DNA of 64,000 nt from Bacillus sp. AFS029637 (GCF_002584985.1 NZ_NUPZ01000015.1:25307-89306); one strand, 5' to 3'; counted from the stretch's first letter, positions 17,564-25,772 are shown. The notes: generated by a model from the sequence alone, not told the origin. Program-made: numbers and translations.

Positions 17564-18967
17564 GTGAAGTCATTATTGCGAAAAAAAGCACTTAGTACCG
17601 AATCACCACGGCAACTAGATCGGACATTAACGGCACTCGATTTAACCTTTTTAGGAATTGGCGCCGTAATTGGAACAGGGATCTTCGTATTAACAGGGAT
17701 TGTTGCAGCAAAACATTCTGGTCCTGGTATTATGCTATCATTCCTCATTGCTGCATTTACTTGTGCTTGCGTAGCCTTTTGTTATGCTGAATTCGCTTCT
17801 TCTATACCTGTCTCAGGAAGTGTGTATACTTACGCATATATGACAGTCGGAGAAATCGTCGCCTTCATCGTTGGTTGGTGTTTAATGCTCGAGTATTTAC
17901 TTGCCGTCGCAGCGGTAGCTGTTGGATGGTCTGGTTATTTGCAATCATTACTTCAAGGGTTTAACATACACCTTCCCGCCATTATTGCTTCGGCCCCTGG
18001 CGTCGGAAAAGGTGGGCTGATTGATTTACCAGCTGTTTGTATTTTACTACTCATTACGGGCCTATTAAGTTTTGGTATACGCGAAAGCGCACGCATTAAT
18101 AATATTATGGTTCTTATAAAATTAGCTGTTATTATCGCCTTTATCGTAGCAGGTGCAAAATATGTAAAACCTGAAAACTGGACGCCGTTCATTCCGTTCG
18201 GATACGACGGTATTATTACTGGAGCGGCCACTGTATTCTTTGCCTTTTTAGGTTTTGATGCAATCGCAACTGCTGCAGAAGAAACGAAAAAACCACAGCG
18301 TGATTTACCAATTGGCATTATCGGTTCCCTTCTTATTTGTACTGTTTTATACATGATCGTATCTTTCGTTTTAACAGGCATGGTTCCTTATACACAATTA
18401 GATGTTTCTGATCCAGTTGCATTTGCACTGCATTTCGTTGGTGAAGATACAATTGCAGGACTGCTCGCTGTTGGAGCCATGACGGGAATGACAACCGTTC
18501 TTTTAGTCGTTATGTATGGACAAGTTCGCGTTTCGTATGCGATGAGCCGTGATGGTTTACTTCCAAAAGCATTAGCGCGTGTAAATAAAAGAGTAAAAAT
18601 CCCTTTATTAAATACGTGGATCACTGGCGTTGTTGCCGCTTTATTGTCAGGATTTTTAGACTTACACTTACTAGCAAACTTAGTAAACATCGGTACGTTA
18701 ACAGCATTCACGTTCGTTTGCTGCGCTGTCCTTATTTTACGAAAAACACATCCTGACTTAAAACGAGGATTCCGTACACCTTTCGTACCTGTATTACCAA
18801 TTGTTGCGATTCTTTGTTGTTTATATTTAATGATTAATTTGTCTAAAACGACATGGATTAGCTTTATAGCTTGGCTTATAGCCGGCTTATGCTTCTATTT
18901 CTTCTACTCTAGAAAACATAGTCATCTAGCTACTGAAAAAACAAATGATGAAAAGAAAAAAGCATAA
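17564..18967 (+). CDS. APC-family amino acid permease (YfnA/CAT-like)
   Basis: This 467-residue protein has about 12-13 membrane helices. The APC first-helix motif GIGAVIGTGIFVLTG lies near residue 33, and FFAFLGFDAIATAAEE near residue 222 is typical of the cationic amino-acid transporter branch. I chose the GTG at 17564 because GGGGGGAGAG precedes it. The preferred amino acid is unknown. The roughly 120-base leader contains overlapping inverted repeats that could form alternative RNA structures. Confidence 0.88.
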   Translation: MKSLLRKKALSTESPRQLDRTLTALDLTFLGIGAVIGTGIFVLTGIVAAKHSGPGIMLSFLIAAFTCACVAFCYAEFASSIPVSGSVYTYAYMTVGEIVAFIVGWCLMLEYLLAVAAVAVGWSGYLQSLLQGFNIHLPAIIASAPGVGKGGLIDLPAVCILLLITGLLSFGIRESARINNIMVLIKLAVIIAFIVAGAKYVKPENWTPFIPFGYDGIITGAATVFFAFLGFDAIATAAEETKKPQRDLPIGIIGSLLICTVLYMIVSFVLTGMVPYTQLDVSDPVAFALHFVGEDTIAGLLAVGAMTGMTTVLLVVMYGQVRVSYAMSRDGLLPKALARVNKRVKIPLLNTWITGVVAALLSGFLDLHLLANLVNIGTLTAFTFVCCAVLILRKTHPDLKRGFRTPFVPVLPIVAILCCLYLMINLSKTTWISFIAWLIAGLCFYFFYSRKHSHLATEKTNDEKKKA

Positions 18968-18970
18968 CAA

Positions 18971-19003
18971 AATAGCTCGCCTATAAACTGGCGAGCTATT
19001 CTT
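18971..19003. terminator. Terminator between amino acid permease and small genes
   Basis: AATAGCTCGCC pairs with GGCGAGCTATT. It serves the permease and the converging small genes on the minus strand. Confidence 0.8.
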
Positions 19004-19013
19004 ATGCTTTTCG

Positions 19014-19109
19014 TTAACGATTGTAAAATGAAACATATGCCCAATTTCCTATTGGTGTGGAACACTTCAAAATGCCTATTTCGGTCATACACGAGTTCCA
19101 CTTTTGCAT
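19014..19109 (-). CDS. Possible 31-residue small protein
   Basis: A short frame starts at ATG 19107-19109, six bases after AAGGAG, and that site overlaps the stop of the upstream small membrane gene. It ends just before the terminator at 18971-19003, so it would fit as the second gene of a two-gene unit. The predicted peptide is MQKWNSCMTEIGILKCSTPI plus 11 more residues. No family is recognised. A longer frame starting four bases earlier reads through the terminator and is less likely. Confidence 0.3.
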   Translation of the reverse strand: MQKWNSCMTEIGILKCSTPIGNWAYVSFYNR

Positions 19110-19120
19110 ACATATCTCCT

Positions 19121-19324
19121 TTACTTCGTTCCCTTCTTTTTCTTCTTCCATGCATTCACACTATCAAAGAAAAAGTTAATAAATAACGTGCCTAAACCCG
19201 CTAATAAGAACGTCATTAAAAATAGAATCCAAATACTTTTATCTTCTAAGAAATAATATCCTACAAGGAGCACAACCGCGATCCATACATATTCAAGAAT
19301 TCTTTTTAGCTTTTTCTGTTCCAA
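19121..19324 (-). CDS. Small membrane protein of unknown function
   Basis: This 67-residue protein has two predicted membrane helices (residues about 12-30 and 33-54) and a lysine-rich C terminus. The start is TTG behind AAGGGAGCG, and a -10-like TATACT is present further upstream. It is flanked by terminators on both sides, so it is its own short unit. I recognise no family. The presence of a good ribosome binding site and a positively charged cytoplasmic tail argue that it is real. Confidence 0.6.
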   Translation of the reverse strand: MEQKKLKRILEYVWIAVVLLVGYYFLEDKSIWILFLMTFLLAGLGTLFINFFFDSVNAWKKKKKGTK

Positions 19325-19364
19325 ATTATTCGCTCCCTTTTTCTATGCTCCTTTTAGTATAACA

Positions 19365-19396
19365 AAAAAGAAGCCTATCATGATAAGCTTCTTTTT
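19365..19396 (-). terminator. Terminator of the metallophosphoesterase gene
   Basis: AAAAAGAAGC pairs with GCTTCTTTTT, with an inner CTATCATGATAAG stem. Confidence 0.8.
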
Positions 19397-19404
19397 CTTA
19401 TACC

Positions 19405-21879
19405 TTACTTGTTGATACTTTTTTCAACGAGTGAAATCGCATGCTCTAATGTACGATTCATCATTTCTACCTGTGCATCTTTTACTTTCGCATCTTTTAA
19501 TACAGCCTCTGCAACTGTAATTTTTTGCTGCAATGATTTCACTGCACCATCCGTTACATTCGCATCTTGTGCTTTCTTTACGACAGCTTTGGCAGATTCA
19601 ATGTTCGCTTGTAATTTTTCTTTCGGTGTTTTCGGTTGTTCTACTACTTTAGATTGTACAAATGTTTGATGTGCAGTTTTTAATTCATTATACGTTTGAA
19701 CAAATTGTTCCCCAGCACTTGCTACATTTTCAAACACTTGCTTTGCATTATTATAGCTTTTCTCTAATTCTTGAAATGCCTCTTTTGAATATTGACCTGG
19801 CTTATCACCAAATTCATACGTACCAGCTAACACTTCTTTTACTTTTCCAAGCTCTTCAAATAACGCATTTACTTGCTCTAACTTCGTACGATTAGAAAAC
19901 TGATTGTACGCTGCTAATACTTCTGAGGAACTTAATGCTTTACTATATAATTTCGCTAACGCAATTTGTCCATTTAACGGAATACCACCATTTCCATTGC
20001 TATCAGGATCAGCTCCAAATGCAAATGGTACGTTCGGATGATACACTTTCCCTTGAGCTGGTAGACTATTTACTTTTTTACCATCTACGTAAATTGCTAC
20101 TTCACTTCCATTATACGTTCCTGTTAAGTGATACGTTTTATTAGCTTCTAATTTCGTTCCAACACGTTTATAACTACCACCAATATGAGCCCATAATTCT
20201 ACATTTCCATCGCCTGTAGATTCAAAACCAATTCCGCCGCCCTCTGTATTTTGCAAAATACCTTGCCCACGAATTTCATTCATTGAAAATACAGTTTCTA
20301 ACGTAAACGAATTTGCTACTTTTTCTTTTTGCGTCGCTGAAAATGGAAGATACCCAAATGTATTAGCTTGTCCATTCAATTTCATTACATTTGTTTTTAA
20401 AGCTTTATCATATGCAATCGATACATTCCCTTTCACATCACCCTTTGTACCAAATGGTGAATTATCTTTAAATGTACCATCTAAGAAATTCACATCGAAA
20501 ACATCAGCCTGTGGCACTTTTACATTCGGGTCAATATCATCTTTTTTCGTAGTAATTTCTGCCGTTAACGGCTGCACACTTTCATTGCCAAATGAATCAA
20601 TTGCAACGACTTCAAGTAGATATGCTTTCCCGCCATCTAACCCTGCAAGCGTAAACGTAAGATCTTTTGGCACTGGGTCACGGTAAAACTCTGAGAATGC
20701 TAATAATTTGTTTTTAATCTCGCCTGTTTGTTTATCCTTTGCTTGTACGCGATAAGAATGAACAAGCAAATTATCCAACGCTTGCGGGAATGTTACTGTT
20801 GCCGCATTTTCTGTTACATTTGATACAGCAAGCTTTGCATCCTTAGCAAAGTATGGCTTTTCTTTATCACGATCTTCTACATGTGTAAATGTGTCTTTCT
20901 TTGCTGGCAATTTAATTTTCCAAGGCTCGCCTGTCCAAGAATTTGTATGGAAATCACGGCGATTAATCGTTACTTCTTCATCATCTACTTCTACTAATAA
21001 ACCTTGGCTTAATGTACTAGCTCCTGGCGGGATATTTCCTTGTACTTTACCGCCTTCAACTTCCATATAACTTACTGAAGATGTACCAACTGATGTAAAG
21101 TCTTTTTGATGAATCGATCTCGGATCATCTAACGGATAATGTGAATGACCTGAGAATGTAATCACTTGCGGATATTCTTTTAATACCTCATTAATTTTCG
21201 CACTATCTTTTGTTCCCCACTCTTGACTACCGTATACTGTATCTTTAATATGTTGATGTAAAAATACGAAAATCGGTTTTTCTGGATCATCTTTTTGCGC
21301 TTTCGCCATCTCTTCTTTTAACCAATTAATTTGCTTGTCTGAATAATACCCATGCGTTGTCCCATCTTCTGGCGACATAACAAGGAAATGATAGTCTTTT
21401 ACCACTTTATGGTAGTAAATCGATTCCATTCCTGTCTTTTCTAAGAAACGCTTCTGCGCGCCTTCTGCAGATAAACCGTTCCAGTAATCATGATTACCAA
21501 GAGAATTCATTCGCACGGCATCTTTATTTGCATTTTCATTATACACTTGCATGAAACGATCATATTGCTGCACTGATCCTGTATCCGTGAAATCACCTAC
21601 AATAACAAATGCATCCTGCTTCGGTGCTAGTGTATTGAACTGTTCAATCGCCCTTTTCCAGCGAAACGTATCATCTGTTCCACTGTTTTTAATATGCACA
21701 TCACTTACAACCGGAAAAACTAACTTCTTCTCACTCGCTGCCTTTTCTTGCTTTTTCTCTTCCGCTTTGACTGATGTACTCCACGGAATTGATACAAACG
21801 CTAATACAAAAACCATTAATAATCCAATAAGGCCTTTTACTTTTCGTAAAACAGTTCTGTCCACGTGAATCCTCCTCAT
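19405..21879 (-). CDS. Secreted calcineurin-like metallophosphoesterase with LamG and FIVAR-type domains
   Basis: This 824-residue protein has a signal peptide (residues about 1-40, cleavage after SVKA). Metallophosphoesterase motifs follow: SDVH near 58, GDFTDTG near 97, GNHDYW near 128, HQH near 208 and GHSHYPL near 245, which carry the metal ligands. A fibronectin-like segment (about 350-445) is followed by a concanavalin/LamG-like domain (about 470-640) and a helical FIVAR-type repeat region at the C terminus. It has no LPXTG or SLH anchor, so it is likely released or wall-associated. It sits beyond ena1C, divergent from it. The substrate is unknown. Confidence 0.88.
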   Translation of the reverse strand: MRRIHVDRTVLRKVKGLIGLLMVFVLAFVSIPWSTSVKAEEKKQEKAASEKKLVFPVVSDVHIKNSGTDDTFRWKRAIEQFNTLAPKQDAFVIVGDFTDTGSVQQYDRFMQVYNENANKDAVRMNSLGNHDYWNGLSAEGAQKRFLEKTGMESIYYHKVVKDYHFLVMSPEDGTTHGYYSDKQINWLKEEMAKAQKDDPEKPIFVFLHQHIKDTVYGSQEWGTKDSAKINEVLKEYPQVITFSGHSHYPLDDPRSIHQKDFTSVGTSSVSYMEVEGGKVQGNIPPGASTLSQGLLVEVDDEEVTINRRDFHTNSWTGEPWKIKLPAKKDTFTHVEDRDKEKPYFAKDAKLAVSNVTENAATVTFPQALDNLLVHSYRVQAKDKQTGEIKNKLLAFSEFYRDPVPKDLTFTLAGLDGGKAYLLEVVAIDSFGNESVQPLTAEITTKKDDIDPNVKVPQADVFDVNFLDGTFKDNSPFGTKGDVKGNVSIAYDKALKTNVMKLNGQANTFGYLPFSATQKEKVANSFTLETVFSMNEIRGQGILQNTEGGGIGFESTGDGNVELWAHIGGSYKRVGTKLEANKTYHLTGTYNGSEVAIYVDGKKVNSLPAQGKVYHPNVPFAFGADPDSNGNGGIPLNGQIALAKLYSKALSSSEVLAAYNQFSNRTKLEQVNALFEELGKVKEVLAGTYEFGDKPGQYSKEAFQELEKSYNNAKQVFENVASAGEQFVQTYNELKTAHQTFVQSKVVEQPKTPKEKLQANIESAKAVVKKAQDANVTDGAVKSLQQKITVAEAVLKDAKVKDAQVEMMNRTLEHAISLVEKSINK

Positions 21880-22115
21880 ATAATGAATTAATTACAATGA
21901 TTATTGTACTGAACGTATATTAATTTCGTTTAAATTAAAAATAAAATTTATTTCACTTTTGTAAACATACAGTCAATTTCATATGAAATTCCACATTTAT
22001 ATGAAACAGACCCTCTTTGTCTAATAGACACCGATTACTTCTCGATACCGACAAATCATACCGTTTTCTCTGCCTAGTAAACTATTTAAATTTTTTATTT
22101 TTTTGTCCATTTATT

Positions 22116-22136
22116 AACAACATCTTCCGTGTTGTT
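22116..22136 (+). other. Small inverted repeat upstream of ena1C
   Basis: AACAACA-TCTTCCG-TGTTGTT forms a 7-bp stem 46 bp before the ena1C start codon, either an operator or a leader hairpin. Confidence 0.4.
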
Positions 22137-22181
22137 ACATTTAATAATAGTAAACAATCTCATGAAAAAGGAGGGATTCTA

Positions 22182-22649
22182 TTGAAACCCCATAAAAACA
22201 TCGGATGCTTTGCTCCTTTATCTATCATTTGTCAACCCATTTGTCCCTGTCCTCCTCCTATCCCCCCGCCTGAACAATGCGATGCTGAACTCATTACAAA
22301 TGAATTTGCAGGTAATATTTTCATTTCAAATGATTTTATTTCTGTTGCTCAAAGACAATCAAAACAAATTTATCCAACATTAACTATTTGGAAAGATGAT
22401 GGAAGTATTTCAGCATCTGGAACTATCTCTGTATACAACAGCAAAAACAGTACAGATGCTTTAACTGTACAAATAGTAAGTAATAATTCTAGTACTTTCA
22501 CTGTTCTACCTGGTAATACCATTTCATACACAGGATCAAACTTACAATCTGTTTCTATAATCGATATTCCAACTGATCCATCTACTTATATCGAGGGTCG
22601 CTACTGTTTTCAACTCACTTATTGTAAATCAAAGCGTGATTGCCTATAA
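22182..22649 (+). CDS. ena1C: Endospore appendage (S-ENA) subunit Ena1C
   Basis: This 155-residue protein starts at TTG 22182-22184, behind AAAAGGAGG. The body (residues about 35-155) is a DUF3992-like beta-sandwich related to Ena1A and Ena1B, ending in [11 protein letters not shown], which parallels their FCITTRYLIS and FCMTIRYTLS ends. The N terminus differs: it is rich in proline and cysteine ([13 protein letters not shown]) and lacks the usual connector. In B. cereus, Ena1C is needed for S-type endospore appendage assembly and is encoded opposite to ena1AB, exactly as here. Confidence 0.88.
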   Translation: MKPHKNIGCFAPLSIICQPICPCPPPIPPPEQCDAELITNEFAGNIFISNDFISVAQRQSKQIYPTLTIWKDDGSISASGTISVYNSKNSTDALTVQIVSNNSSTFTVLPGNTISYTGSNLQSVSIIDIPTDPSTYIEGRYCFQLTYCKSKRDCL

Positions 22650-22704
22650 GTATATTCTGTTTACAAACAACTATTACCTTTGAAAAAGGCTAAAGGTCCA
22701 CAAA

Positions 22705-22740
22705 AAACCGTGCAAACGAATACATAGTTTGCACGGTTTT
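22705..22740. terminator. Bidirectional terminator between ena1C and ena1B
   Basis: AAAACCGTGCAAAC pairs with GTTTGCACGGTTTT. Confidence 0.85.
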
Positions 22741-22760
22741 TATCGAAATATTGCAATATT

Positions 22761-23114
22761 CTATGATAAAGTATAACGAATCGTCATACAAAACTCTCCT
22801 GTTTCTGCCGCTGCCGTTCCAAGAATTGTAACCGTATCAAAACGACGAACTGTAAAGGATGCGCTACTTCCAGATGCAACAACAATTGTTTCCACCGGAG
22901 TCCCCGCTATCCCGCCACTATAAAACACAATCGTAACAGGTCCTGTTCCAGTCGTTACTTTTAAATACCCAGATGCGTAAATATCTTGAGAAATATTATC
23001 TGCATAAATAACTTCTGCTGTTGCCGACGCAGTCCAGTCAATGCACACTTTATCTTGCACAATTGTTTTTTGTGAATTTGCACAACATGAAAGATTAGTA
23101 CTACAATTCCCCAT
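22761..23114 (-). CDS. ena1B: Major endospore appendage pilin Ena1B
   Basis: This 117-residue DUF3992 protein forms, with Ena1A, the S-type endospore appendage: a helical pilus of beta-sandwich subunits cross-linked by disulfides. The N-terminal connector carries the hydrophobic-X-Cys-Cys...Cys pattern (LSCCANSQKTIVQDKVC, residues about 8-24), whose cysteines bond to preceding subunits. The C terminus FCMTIRYTLS is conserved. It follows ena1A by 15 bp and is in the same operon. It was identified by close resemblance to the published Ena1B sequence as I remember it. Confidence 0.93.
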   Translation of the reverse strand: MGNCSTNLSCCANSQKTIVQDKVCIDWTASATAEVIYADNISQDIYASGYLKVTTGTGPVTIVFYSGGIAGTPVETIVVASGSSASFTVRRFDTVTILGTAAAETGEFCMTIRYTLS

Positions 23115-23129
23115 TTCATTTTCCCCTCT

Positions 23130-23507
23130 CTATGAAATTAAATATCTTGTCGTAATACAAAATTCTCCTTGATACGTTCCTATCGGAGCTGGTGTCGTAA
23201 TTTGAATAATATCAAAACGGCGGAACGTAAACGAAATACTTGTTCCTTCAGAAACGGTGAATGTTTGAATAGTTCCTCCGCCAGGACCTAGTACTGCTAC
23301 TGTAATTTGGTTTGCAGGGCTAACGCCTGGACCTACATCGTAAGTTAAATAACCTGTTCCAACAATATTTTGGTTCACATTATTTGTATACACAGTAAAC
23401 GTACTAGCAGCAGCACTAGACCACGGATTACAAACTTTATCTTGGACAAAATTATTACTATCATCCGAACAACACGTTAAAACTGTTCCTGAGCACTCAC
23501 AAGACAT
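23130..23507 (-). CDS. ena1A: Major endospore appendage pilin Ena1A
   Basis: This 125-residue DUF3992 protein is homologous to Ena1B, with the connector LTCCSDDSNNFVQDKVC at residues about 9-26 and C terminus FCITTRYLIS. It is expected to be made in the mother cell and polymerised on the spore surface. There is no signal peptide, consistent with assembly inside the mother cell. Upstream, CATACACA resembles a sigma-E/K -10 element, but no convincing -35 was found. No terminator is evident in the 109 bp separating it from dedA, so transcription from upstream could enter. Confidence 0.93.
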   Translation of the reverse strand: MSCECSGTVLTCCSDDSNNFVQDKVCNPWSSAAASTFTVYTNNVNQNIVGTGYLTYDVGPGVSPANQITVAVLGPGGGTIQTFTVSEGTSISFTFRRFDIIQITTPAPIGTYQGEFCITTRYLIS

Positions 23508-23616
23508 AGTCTTTCCCTTCTTTCTTTTTTATTCCTTATATGTGTATGTCCTTCAGAGTCTTTTGCCTGTACTATTCATCCATTTTCAAAAAATATGCAA
23601 ACTTCATTACTACTAA

Positions 23617-24222
23617 CTAGATAGATTCCGTTTTGTTTCTTTTTTTCATAAATTTATAGATAAAGATACTAGCCACAATAAGAAGAACGCCCCCTAATAT
23701 TGGTAGCATATACTCTCCAACAACATCCGCCGCTTTTGCCCAATGCGGACCTAATTTCATTCCAAAATAGACATATAAAGTCGTTAACGGGAACATTGCA
23801 ACAAATGTATATATGATAAATTTCCATATGTTCATTTTCGCCATACCACACGGAACGGAAATAAGCGTTCGAACTCCCGGTACAAAACGTCCAACGAATG
23901 CTACAACTGGCCCATATTTCTCAAAGAAATCATCTGCTTTTTGAATTTGTTCTTCTTTAATAAAGAAGTATTTCCCGTATTTTATTAATAGAGGACGACC
24001 ACCGTAATAACCGAGTGCATATAACGTTAATGGTCCTGTCGTTCCACCTAGTGTTCCAGCTAATACAGCTAGCCAAAAATTCATATCACCCTCGTATACC
24101 CAATACCCAACCATGGGCAAAACTACTTCTGCTGGAATAAATTCAAACGTTAATGCTAATACAACTCCAAAATAAGAAAACTGCTTTAAAAACTCGATTA
24201 TATCTAAAATAATTTGCTCCAT
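23617..24222 (-). CDS. DedA-family membrane protein
   Basis: This 201-residue protein has about 5-6 membrane segments and the family motif GRFVPGVRTLISVPCGMAKM near residue 112, with the acidic E/P region near residue 27 (EFIPAEVVLP). DedA proteins are proposed to handle proton-coupled lipid or undecaprenyl-phosphate translocation. The gene starts 10 bp after the DUF1232 gene and lies directly upstream of ena1A, the arrangement described around ena1 loci. It is part of a unit headed by a manganese-type riboswitch. Confidence 0.9.
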   Translation of the reverse strand: MEQIILDIIEFLKQFSYFGVVLALTFEFIPAEVVLPMVGYWVYEGDMNFWLAVLAGTLGGTTGPLTLYALGYYGGRPLLIKYGKYFFIKEEQIQKADDFFEKYGPVVAFVGRFVPGVRTLISVPCGMAKMNIWKFIIYTFVAMFPLTTLYVYFGMKLGPHWAKAADVVGEYMLPILGGVLLIVASIFIYKFMKKRNKTESI

Positions 24223-24232
24223 ACTTTAACTC

Positions 24233-24514
24233 CTATCCTATATTCATATTATGCTTCTCTTGTAATTGCACTGGTGCCATTTTTACAATTCGGTTCAAAA
24301 TGAATAACACGATTCCAATGTCATCTAGAATACCGATAAATGGTAAGAAGTCTGGAATGAAATCGAGTGGCATCGCAACATACCCAACTAAAAAAGCGAT
24401 AGATAAAATTTTCTTCTTTATTGAAACCTCTTTTGAAGTAAAAAAGTCAAATAGGAATGGAACAAACTTGCGAACATGAAATACAACTCTTAATCTACTT
24501 ATAAGTTTTTTCAT
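24233..24514 (-). CDS. DUF1232 (YkvA-type) small membrane protein
   Basis: This 93-residue protein has the DUF1232 core YVAMPLDFIPDFLPFIGILDD at about residues 45-65 and one or two membrane segments. The ATG at 24512-24514 is preceded by GAGGAG; a longer frame starting at 24556 lies inside the riboswitch terminator and is rejected. It is the first gene after the yybP-ykoY-type riboswitch and is followed at once by dedA. A 93-residue DUF1232 neighbour is known beside ena1. The function is unknown. Confidence 0.88.
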   Translation of the reverse strand: MKKLISRLRVVFHVRKFVPFLFDFFTSKEVSIKKKILSIAFLVGYVAMPLDFIPDFLPFIGILDDIGIVLFILNRIVKMAPVQLQEKHNMNIG

Positions 24515-24543
24515 TTTTATATCTCCTCTCTTTGTATACAAAA

Positions 24544-24572
24544 AGGACCCTACCAAATATGGTAAGGGTCCT
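24544..24572 (-). terminator. Expression-platform terminator of the riboswitch
   Basis: On the minus strand AGGACCCTTACC pairs with GGTAGGGTCCT, with a TTTTT tail, 30 bases before the DUF1232 start codon. GGTGAAGG in the aptamer 3' side can pair with CCCTTACC as an anti-terminator. Confidence 0.8.
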
Positions 24573-24583
24573 AAAAAAGACAG

Positions 24584-24696
24584 AAAGGGGCCTTCACCAT
24601 TGCTGGTAAAGGTCTCACTAACAACGAAACGTTGCCAATAAAGCCGAGGGTTTCTCCCTGTAATGACGACTTTACTGTAATAAGTTACTCCCCTTT
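24584..24696 (-). ncRNA. yybP-ykoY (manganese) riboswitch aptamer
   Basis: On the minus strand the element opens with AAAGGGGAGTA and closes with AAGGCCCCTTT, forming P1. Between them it has GAGACCTTTACC and a GGTGAAGG partner, the conserved blocks of the yybP-ykoY Mn2+ riboswitch. An intrinsic terminator follows at 24544-24572. The element precedes the DUF1232-dedA unit. It was identified by consensus blocks, not by a covariance model. Confidence 0.85.
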
Positions 24697-24789
24697 ATAT
24701 ACACAATTTTATACAATCACATTAAAATATTTACTTAGGCTTGTCAATATTTTTTTATTTGTATTCATACCATTACATGATAGAAGACT

Positions 24790-25164
24790 CTATTCCCCAT
24801 TCTTTTTCGAAACAATTTGGAGCTTTAAACGATCGGGATCATAGAAGGTTATTCTTACTTCTTCACCATCGTATTCCTCCACAAATGATATACGATAAAA
24901 TGCCAATTTTTTCTTTATCCGCTCGATATTTGTAGTTTTTAAAAATAGTTCCTTCACTGATGATGTGACAGTCTCTCTATACTCTCCCAGTCCCCTGTTT
25001 ACAACAAAACAAATTCTCGTTGAACCAATATCATACCAAACACCTGTTACACGTAATTGTGGTCTCTCCTTACTCGGTTTAAAACCTAGAATCCCTTCAT
25101 AAAAATATAATGTTTCCTTTAAGTTTTTAGATTCTAATACAACACTTGTTGTAATCCTTTCCAT
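24790..25164 (-). CDS. VOC (glyoxalase/bleomycin resistance) family protein
   Basis: This 124-residue protein has the paired beta-alpha-beta-beta-beta layout of the vicinal oxygen chelate fold: ESKNLKETLYFYEGILGF at the start and FYDPDRLKLQIV at the end. The ATG at 25162-25164 follows AGGAGGAG. The gene is divergent from cotJABC and is not obviously connected to sporulation. It has His and Glu in only some of the metal positions, so enzymatic activity is uncertain. Confidence 0.75.
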   Translation of the reverse strand: MERITTSVVLESKNLKETLYFYEGILGFKPSKERPQLRVTGVWYDIGSTRICFVVNRGLGEYRETVTSSVKELFLKTTNIERIKKKLAFYRISFVEEYDGEEVRITFYDPDRLKLQIVSKKNGE

Positions 25165-25202
25165 CCGCACTCCTCCTGTCTCTATTAGTTTTCTATATGA
25201 GT

Positions 25203-25231
25203 CATAATTTACAATTATGTACGAATACAAT
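25203..25231 (+). promoter_or_regulatory. Sigma-E-like promoter for cotJABC
   Basis: CATAATT (25203-25209), a 14-bp spacer and AATACAAT (25224-25231) match the sigma-E consensus (-10 CATACAAT) at 7 of 8 positions. cotJ is sigma-E dependent in B. subtilis. Confidence 0.65.
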
Positions 25232-25272
25232 ACATAGTGATCAATATTTCATTAATAAAGGAGGAGTGTAAC

Positions 25273-25488
25273 ATGGATAAATACATGAAATCCTACATAC
25301 CTTTTCATGGACCAAACGATCCTTGCCCTCCAATTGGAAAAAAATATTACTCAACTCCCCCACACCTATTTATAGGCTTTCAACCACCTAACTTACCACA
25401 ATTCCCACCAAAAGAAGCTTTAAGAAAAGGAACTCTATGGCCCGCTTTTTATGATTTTTATGAAAATCCTTACAAAAAAGGACGGTGA
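25273..25488 (+). CDS. cotJA: Spore coat associated protein CotJA
   Basis: This 71-residue proline-rich protein (FHGPNDPCPPIGKKYY, TPPHLFIGFQPPNLPQF) matches the CotJA family. The ATG at 25273 follows AGGAGTG. It is the first of three tightly packed genes (cotJA-cotJB-cotJC), and its TGA overlaps the GTG start of cotJB. It is a mother-cell protein incorporated into the spore coat together with CotJC. Confidence 0.93.
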   Translation: MDKYMKSYIPFHGPNDPCPPIGKKYYSTPPHLFIGFQPPNLPQFPPKEALRKGTLWPAFYDFYENPYKKGR

Positions 25489-25760
25489 ATAAAAACGTGA
25501 CACAAACATTGCCGGATGAATATTACAAATGGATTGAAGAACTACAAGAGCTAGACTTCGTATTAGTGGAACTTACCCTCTATTTAGATACGCATCCCGA
25601 TGATACTGCGGCTATAAATCAATTCAATGATTTCTCCTATAAACGAAGAGTATTACAGCAAAAAATTGAAGAAAAATACGGGCCACTTCAGCAGTTTGGA
25701 AATAGTTATTCTAACGCTCCATGGGAATGGAGCAAAGGACCTTGGCCATGGCAAATATAA
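25485..25760 (+). CDS. cotJB: Spore coat protein CotJB
   Basis: This 91-residue protein has a GTG start overlapping the cotJA stop codon by four bases (GTGA). The family pattern includes WIEELQELDFVLVELTLYLD, then THPDD and the C-terminal WEWSKGPWPWQI. It is the second gene of the cotJ operon and translation is probably coupled to cotJA. Confidence 0.93.
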   Translation: MNKNVTQTLPDEYYKWIEELQELDFVLVELTLYLDTHPDDTAAINQFNDFSYKRRVLQQKIEEKYGPLQQFGNSYSNAPWEWSKGPWPWQI

Positions 25761-25772
25761 AGGAGAGAAAAT

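Noticed and set aside
23508-23616. Defined sigma-K promoter for ena1A
   Set aside because: CATACACA is suggestive but the spacing to any AC -35 element is wrong, so it is only mentioned as weak evidence.
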